Assembly: GCA_902521795.1 (NCBI GenBank)
Contig: CABYSX010000005.1
Coordinates: forward strand, 1-64,000
Origin: an uncultured Alphaproteobacteria bacterium
GTDB lineage: Bacteria; Pseudomonadota; Alphaproteobacteria; HIMB59
Direction of reading: 5' to 3'
Length of the DNA stretch: 64,000 nucleotides
Both the position numbers and the translations under genes were made by a program. Below, piece after piece: positions 63,538-64,000 of this stretch. The notes beneath the pieces were generated by a model, which worked only from the letters and a program-made list of their open reading frames with translations, was not told the origin of the DNA and searched no databases. Numbering within the stretch: position 1 is the stretch's first letter; each line of letters begins with the position of its first letter.

Positions 63538-64000
63538 ATGAAAATTTCAAAGATTCAAGATCTCATCCCCTCATCGACTAAATCAAATAGCTCTGTTGCC
63601 TCAAGGCAAGATACTTTAGAAAAATTTAACTCTTTTAATCCTGCACTCTATGCAAAGACCAGAAACTTTCTCAATGGACAAATTTCAAGATTATCTGCTC
63701 ACATCAAACATGGAATTATTTCAAATAAAGAGATATATGAACATGTTCGAGATAAATATGCTTTTAATGAGAGTGAAAAATTTATCCAAGAATTAGCATG
63801 GAGAGACTTTTGGAGAAGTTATGCCTATCATCATCCTGATCAACTGTGGACAGATGTGGAGGAATATAAAACTGGATTTCAAGCACACGAGTATCAAGAC
63901 GACTTACCTGAAGACATCGCATCTGCAAAAACTCCAACACAAGTAATCAATGTTTTTATCGACCAGCTTCTTAGTGCTGGGTATCTGCATAACCACTCAC
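63538..64000 (+). CDS. photolyase/cryptochrome FAD-domain protein, cut by the window edge
   Basis: An open frame starts at ATG 63538 and runs to the edge (about 154 residues). After a short start it goes straight into the FAD-binding C-terminal domain of photolyases: ALYAKTRNFLNGQISRLSAHIKHG (family RLSPHLxxG), ISNKEIYEHV, FIQELAWRDFWRSYAYHHPDQLW (family FLRELxWREFF), DQLLSAGYLHNH (family MRxLxxTGWxHNR). The N-terminal alpha/beta antenna domain is absent. It could be a short FAD-domain photolyase-like protein. Length and stop are not visible. Confidence 0.75.
   Translation, partial: MKISKIQDLIPSSTKSNSSVASRQDTLEKFNSFNPALYAKTRNFLNGQISRLSAHIKHGIISNKEIYEHVRDKYAFNESEKFIQELAWRDFWRSYAYHHPDQLWTDVEEYKTGFQAHEYQDDLPEDIASAKTPTQVINVFIDQLLSAGYLHNHS

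Noticed and set aside
1-64000. Mobile elements, prophage, CRISPR arrays or rRNA
   Set aside because: No transposase, integrase or phage gene, no evenly spaced direct repeats, no rRNA core motifs seen. The only RNA gene found is tRNA-Ser.

Overview
The window looks like a piece of a small, streamlined, AT-rich genome from a free-living marine alphaproteobacterium. The signs are very short or negative intergenic distances, Lys/Asn/Ile-rich proteins, alphaproteobacterial gene orders (rnd-kdsD-lptCAB, rpsA-ihfB, trpFBA-accD-folC, infC-rpmI-rplT-pheST) and pathways for fructose-type sugars, methylated amines and possibly DMSP. An AEGEAN-169/HIMB59-like or SAR11-related lineage fits; this is inference, since there is no rRNA to place it. 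No gap without a gene exceeds about 125 bases, and I see no insertion sequence, prophage, CRISPR array or rRNA.

Region 1 (1-14.5 kb) is accessory sugar metabolism. It starts with a fructose/ribose-type ABC transporter (FrcB remnant fused to a beheaded FrcC, intact FrcA). Then come a FrcK-like kinase, xylulokinase, an unrecognised aldolase-like protein, a PfkB kinase and D-lyxose isomerase. A tight operon follows (2-hydroxyacid dehydrogenase, RbsD/FucU mutarotase, ribokinase, aldo/keto reductase, SGNH hydrolase), then a Gfo/Idh/MocA oxidoreductase, and a fructokinase-phosphofructokinase-2OG-oxygenase trio. Lyxose isomerase plus xylulokinase gives a route lyxose -> xylulose -> xylulose-5-P. Fructokinase plus PFK gives an EMP route for fructose.

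Region 2 (14.5-24.5 kb) is C1/methylamine catabolism: heterotetrameric sarcosine oxidase soxBDAG, a dimethylglycine/sarcosine dehydrogenase-type flavoprotein, a divergent methylene-THF reductase, and a DmdA/GcvT-like methyltransferase with its own strong ribosome binding site and terminator. All feed methyl groups into the folate pool.

Region 3 (24.5-45 kb) mixes core and envelope genes: rmuC, GT9/GT32/GT4 glycosyltransferases, tRNA-Ser(GGA), lepA, pheTS, rplT, rpmI, infC, gltBD, uppP and an NDUFA9-like protein. A stem with two alternative partners in the infC-rpmI gap is a candidate L20-type control element.

Region 4 (45-56.7 kb) is conserved core: rnd, kdsD, lptCAB, aroA, rpsA, ihfB, pyrF, trpF, trpB, trpA, accD and folC. 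cmk, usual between aroA and rpsA, is not there.

Region 5 (56.7-64 kb) has a DCC-family thioredoxin-like protein, a GST, membrane proteins, a DUF4198/HupE divergent pair, a histidine phosphatase, a gamma-glutamylcyclotransferase next to 5-oxoprolinase pxpABC, and a photolyase FAD-domain protein running off the right edge.

The strongest leads are the FrcB/FrcC deletion junction, the rare-sugar cluster with its aldolase-like protein, the MTHFR/DmdA-like pair, the repeated 4-base stop-codon overlap of convergent genes, and the infC-rpmI RNA structure.
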